Source: Mycobacterium marseillense (GTDB lineage Bacteria > Actinomycetota > Actinomycetes > Mycobacteriales > Mycobacteriaceae). Taken from it: a stretch of 64,000 bases of DNA. The DNA is taken from assembly GCF_010731675.1 (NCBI RefSeq), contig NZ_AP022584.1, positions 3,658,001 to 3,722,000 of the forward strand, written 5' to 3'. Position numbers and translations under genes: made by a program. Below, one piece after another: positions 63,075-64,000 of this stretch (positions are counted from its first letter, which is position 1; each line of letters begins with the position of its first letter). The notes under the pieces were generated by a model. It was not told the origin of the DNA. It made no database searches and saw nothing but the letters and a program-made list of their open reading frames with translations.

Positions 63075-63996
63075 CGCCCAGGAGCTGGGCGTCGAAAAAC
63101 TCGTTCAGCGCCAGCCCGGCGGCCGATTCCGCGAGCGCCCGTGCGATCGGCGAACCGGGTCCGCTCGAACCGGTCGCCAGCACGACGTCGGCTTTGAGTA
63201 CCGGGTCGACCATCTCCACCGCCCGGATTTCCGGGCCCAGCGGCGAGGTCCACAGCCACGTGTGCGGCACGATGGATGCCCAATTCCCGGCGGACGCCTG
63301 AGCGAATAGCGAAGCGACGGAATCGGTTTCCACTTGGGGGCTGACGGTGATGCCGTGATCGGCGAACGCCTTGTCGATGATCTGGCGGTCGCGCATGTCG
63401 GGGTTCAGCAGCGCCAACGGCAGTTGCGCGGCCTGGGCCCAGGTCATCGTTGCCGCACCGGATCCCAACATCTCCGCGGGCGACAGCAGCACGTAGCGCT
63501 CCTGGTAGAGCGGGACCACGTGCACGTCGTGCGCCTCGTCGGGCGTCGCGTGCACGATCGCGGCGTCGAGTTCGAACTCGCGCAGGCGTCGGTAGAGTTC
63601 GGTCGCCGCCAGTCGGGACAGGATCTGCACCTTCACCAGTGGATGCGCGGAGCAGAACGCCGAGAGCACCAGGGACGCCGTCGTCGAGGCGGTCGGCACG
63701 GTGCCCAGCCGCAGCGTCCCGGTGATGCCCGAGCGCACGGCGTCGACCTCGGCCTTGAAGGCGTCGTGTTCGGCGAGAATCCGCCTGGCCCACACCACCA
63801 ACCGCTCCCCTTCGGGGGTGAGGCCCTCGAAGCTGCGGCCGCGGTTGATCAGCGTGACGTTCAGTTCCCGTTCCAGCTTGGCGATCGCGGCCGAGAGCGC
63901 CGGCTGGGATACGAAACACTTCTCGGCCGCCCGGGCGAAGTGGCGCTCGGAGGCGACCGCAACGAAGTACTCCAGCTGGCGGAAGAGCACCCGCAC
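63058..63996 (-). CDS. oxyS: LysR-family regulator OxyS-like
   Basis: This 312-residue LysR regulator has an N-terminal winged helix (FRQLEYFVAVASERHFARAAEKCFVSQPALSAAIAKLE) and a substrate-binding domain that includes SGITGTLRLGTVPTAS and PLYQERYVLLSP. From memory it is M. tuberculosis OxyS (Rv0117), linked to oxidative stress and katG control. A GTG at 63996 or 63990 is the start. The window ends four bases later, so the promoter is not visible. Its 3' end overlaps oxcA. Confidence 0.9.
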   Translation of the reverse strand: MRVLFRQLEYFVAVASERHFARAAEKCFVSQPALSAAIAKLERELNVTLINRGRSFEGLTPEGERLVVWARRILAEHDAFKAEVDAVRSGITGTLRLGTVPTASTTASLVLSAFCSAHPLVKVQILSRLAATELYRRLREFELDAAIVHATPDEAHDVHVVPLYQERYVLLSPAEMLGSGAATMTWAQAAQLPLALLNPDMRDRQIIDKAFADHGITVSPQVETDSVASLFAQASAGNWASIVPHTWLWTSPLGPEIRAVEMVDPVLKADVVLATGSSGPGSPIARALAESAAGLALNEFFDAQLLGVTRRR

Positions 63997-64000
63997 TCCT

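Overview
The window looks like chromosomal DNA of a slow-growing, non-tuberculous Mycobacterium, probably close to the M. avium complex. The evidence is very high GC, GTG starts, an antigen 85C gene, MmpS/MmpL, F420 and mycothiol enzymes, and many acyl-lipid genes. From memory (no search was run), the backbone follows the M. tuberculosis Rv0161-to-Rv0117 segment, read here in reverse. It contains an FAD oxidase, pntAa/pntAb/pntB, fadE2, ptpB, Rv0148/Rv0147-type dehydrogenases, Rv0146/Rv0145 methyltransferases, Rv0142-Rv0138, msrA, cyp138, ephF, fgd2, htdZ, fbpC, mak, treS, pepA, fusA2, fadD7, oxcA and oxyS.

Several stretches are not expected in that backbone. They are: a hydrolase/dehydrogenase block where PE3/PE4 would sit (1.4-4.3 kb); an LCP cell-wall ligase (13.5-15 kb); a pirin plus Dps pair (17.7-19.4 kb); a lipid and redox block with sulfotransferase, DUF1214, LLM oxidoreductase, and a desaturase with its reductase and TetR (27.7-35.7 kb); and a stress and envelope island (37.5-50.1 kb). 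PE/PE_PGRS genes and fadE1 expected from M. tuberculosis are absent.

The stress island holds a hemerythrin, a manganese catalase, a GAF-ANTAR regulator, an alpha/beta hydrolase and a small acidic protein. Most have a SigF-like promoter of the form GGTTT-like, exactly 15 bases, GGGTAY-like, and the same arrangement precedes the distant dps gene. Next comes a compact redox cassette: a CsoR-family repressor that keeps two Cys but lacks the copper-ligand His, a mycothiol-reductase-like protein with a CPFS site, and a DUF302 protein. It is divergent from an mmpS-mmpL pair across two near-identical ATACCC-N4-GGGTAT operators. This is the best candidate for an undescribed system, possibly sulfane-sulfur or thiol stress sensing tied to MmpL transport. 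A MarR-ABC exporter operon lies between it and fbpC.

The right end (51.5-64 kb) is conserved housekeeping and envelope metabolism: trehalose-to-maltose-1-phosphate conversion (treS, mak), a secreted HtrA-like protease, an EF-G paralogue with a His/Asp-rich insert, and oxalate-related metabolism (fadD7, oxcA) beside a LysR regulator. I saw no tRNA, rRNA, CRISPR array, insertion sequence or phage attachment site, and no gene-free stretch exceeds 300 bases.
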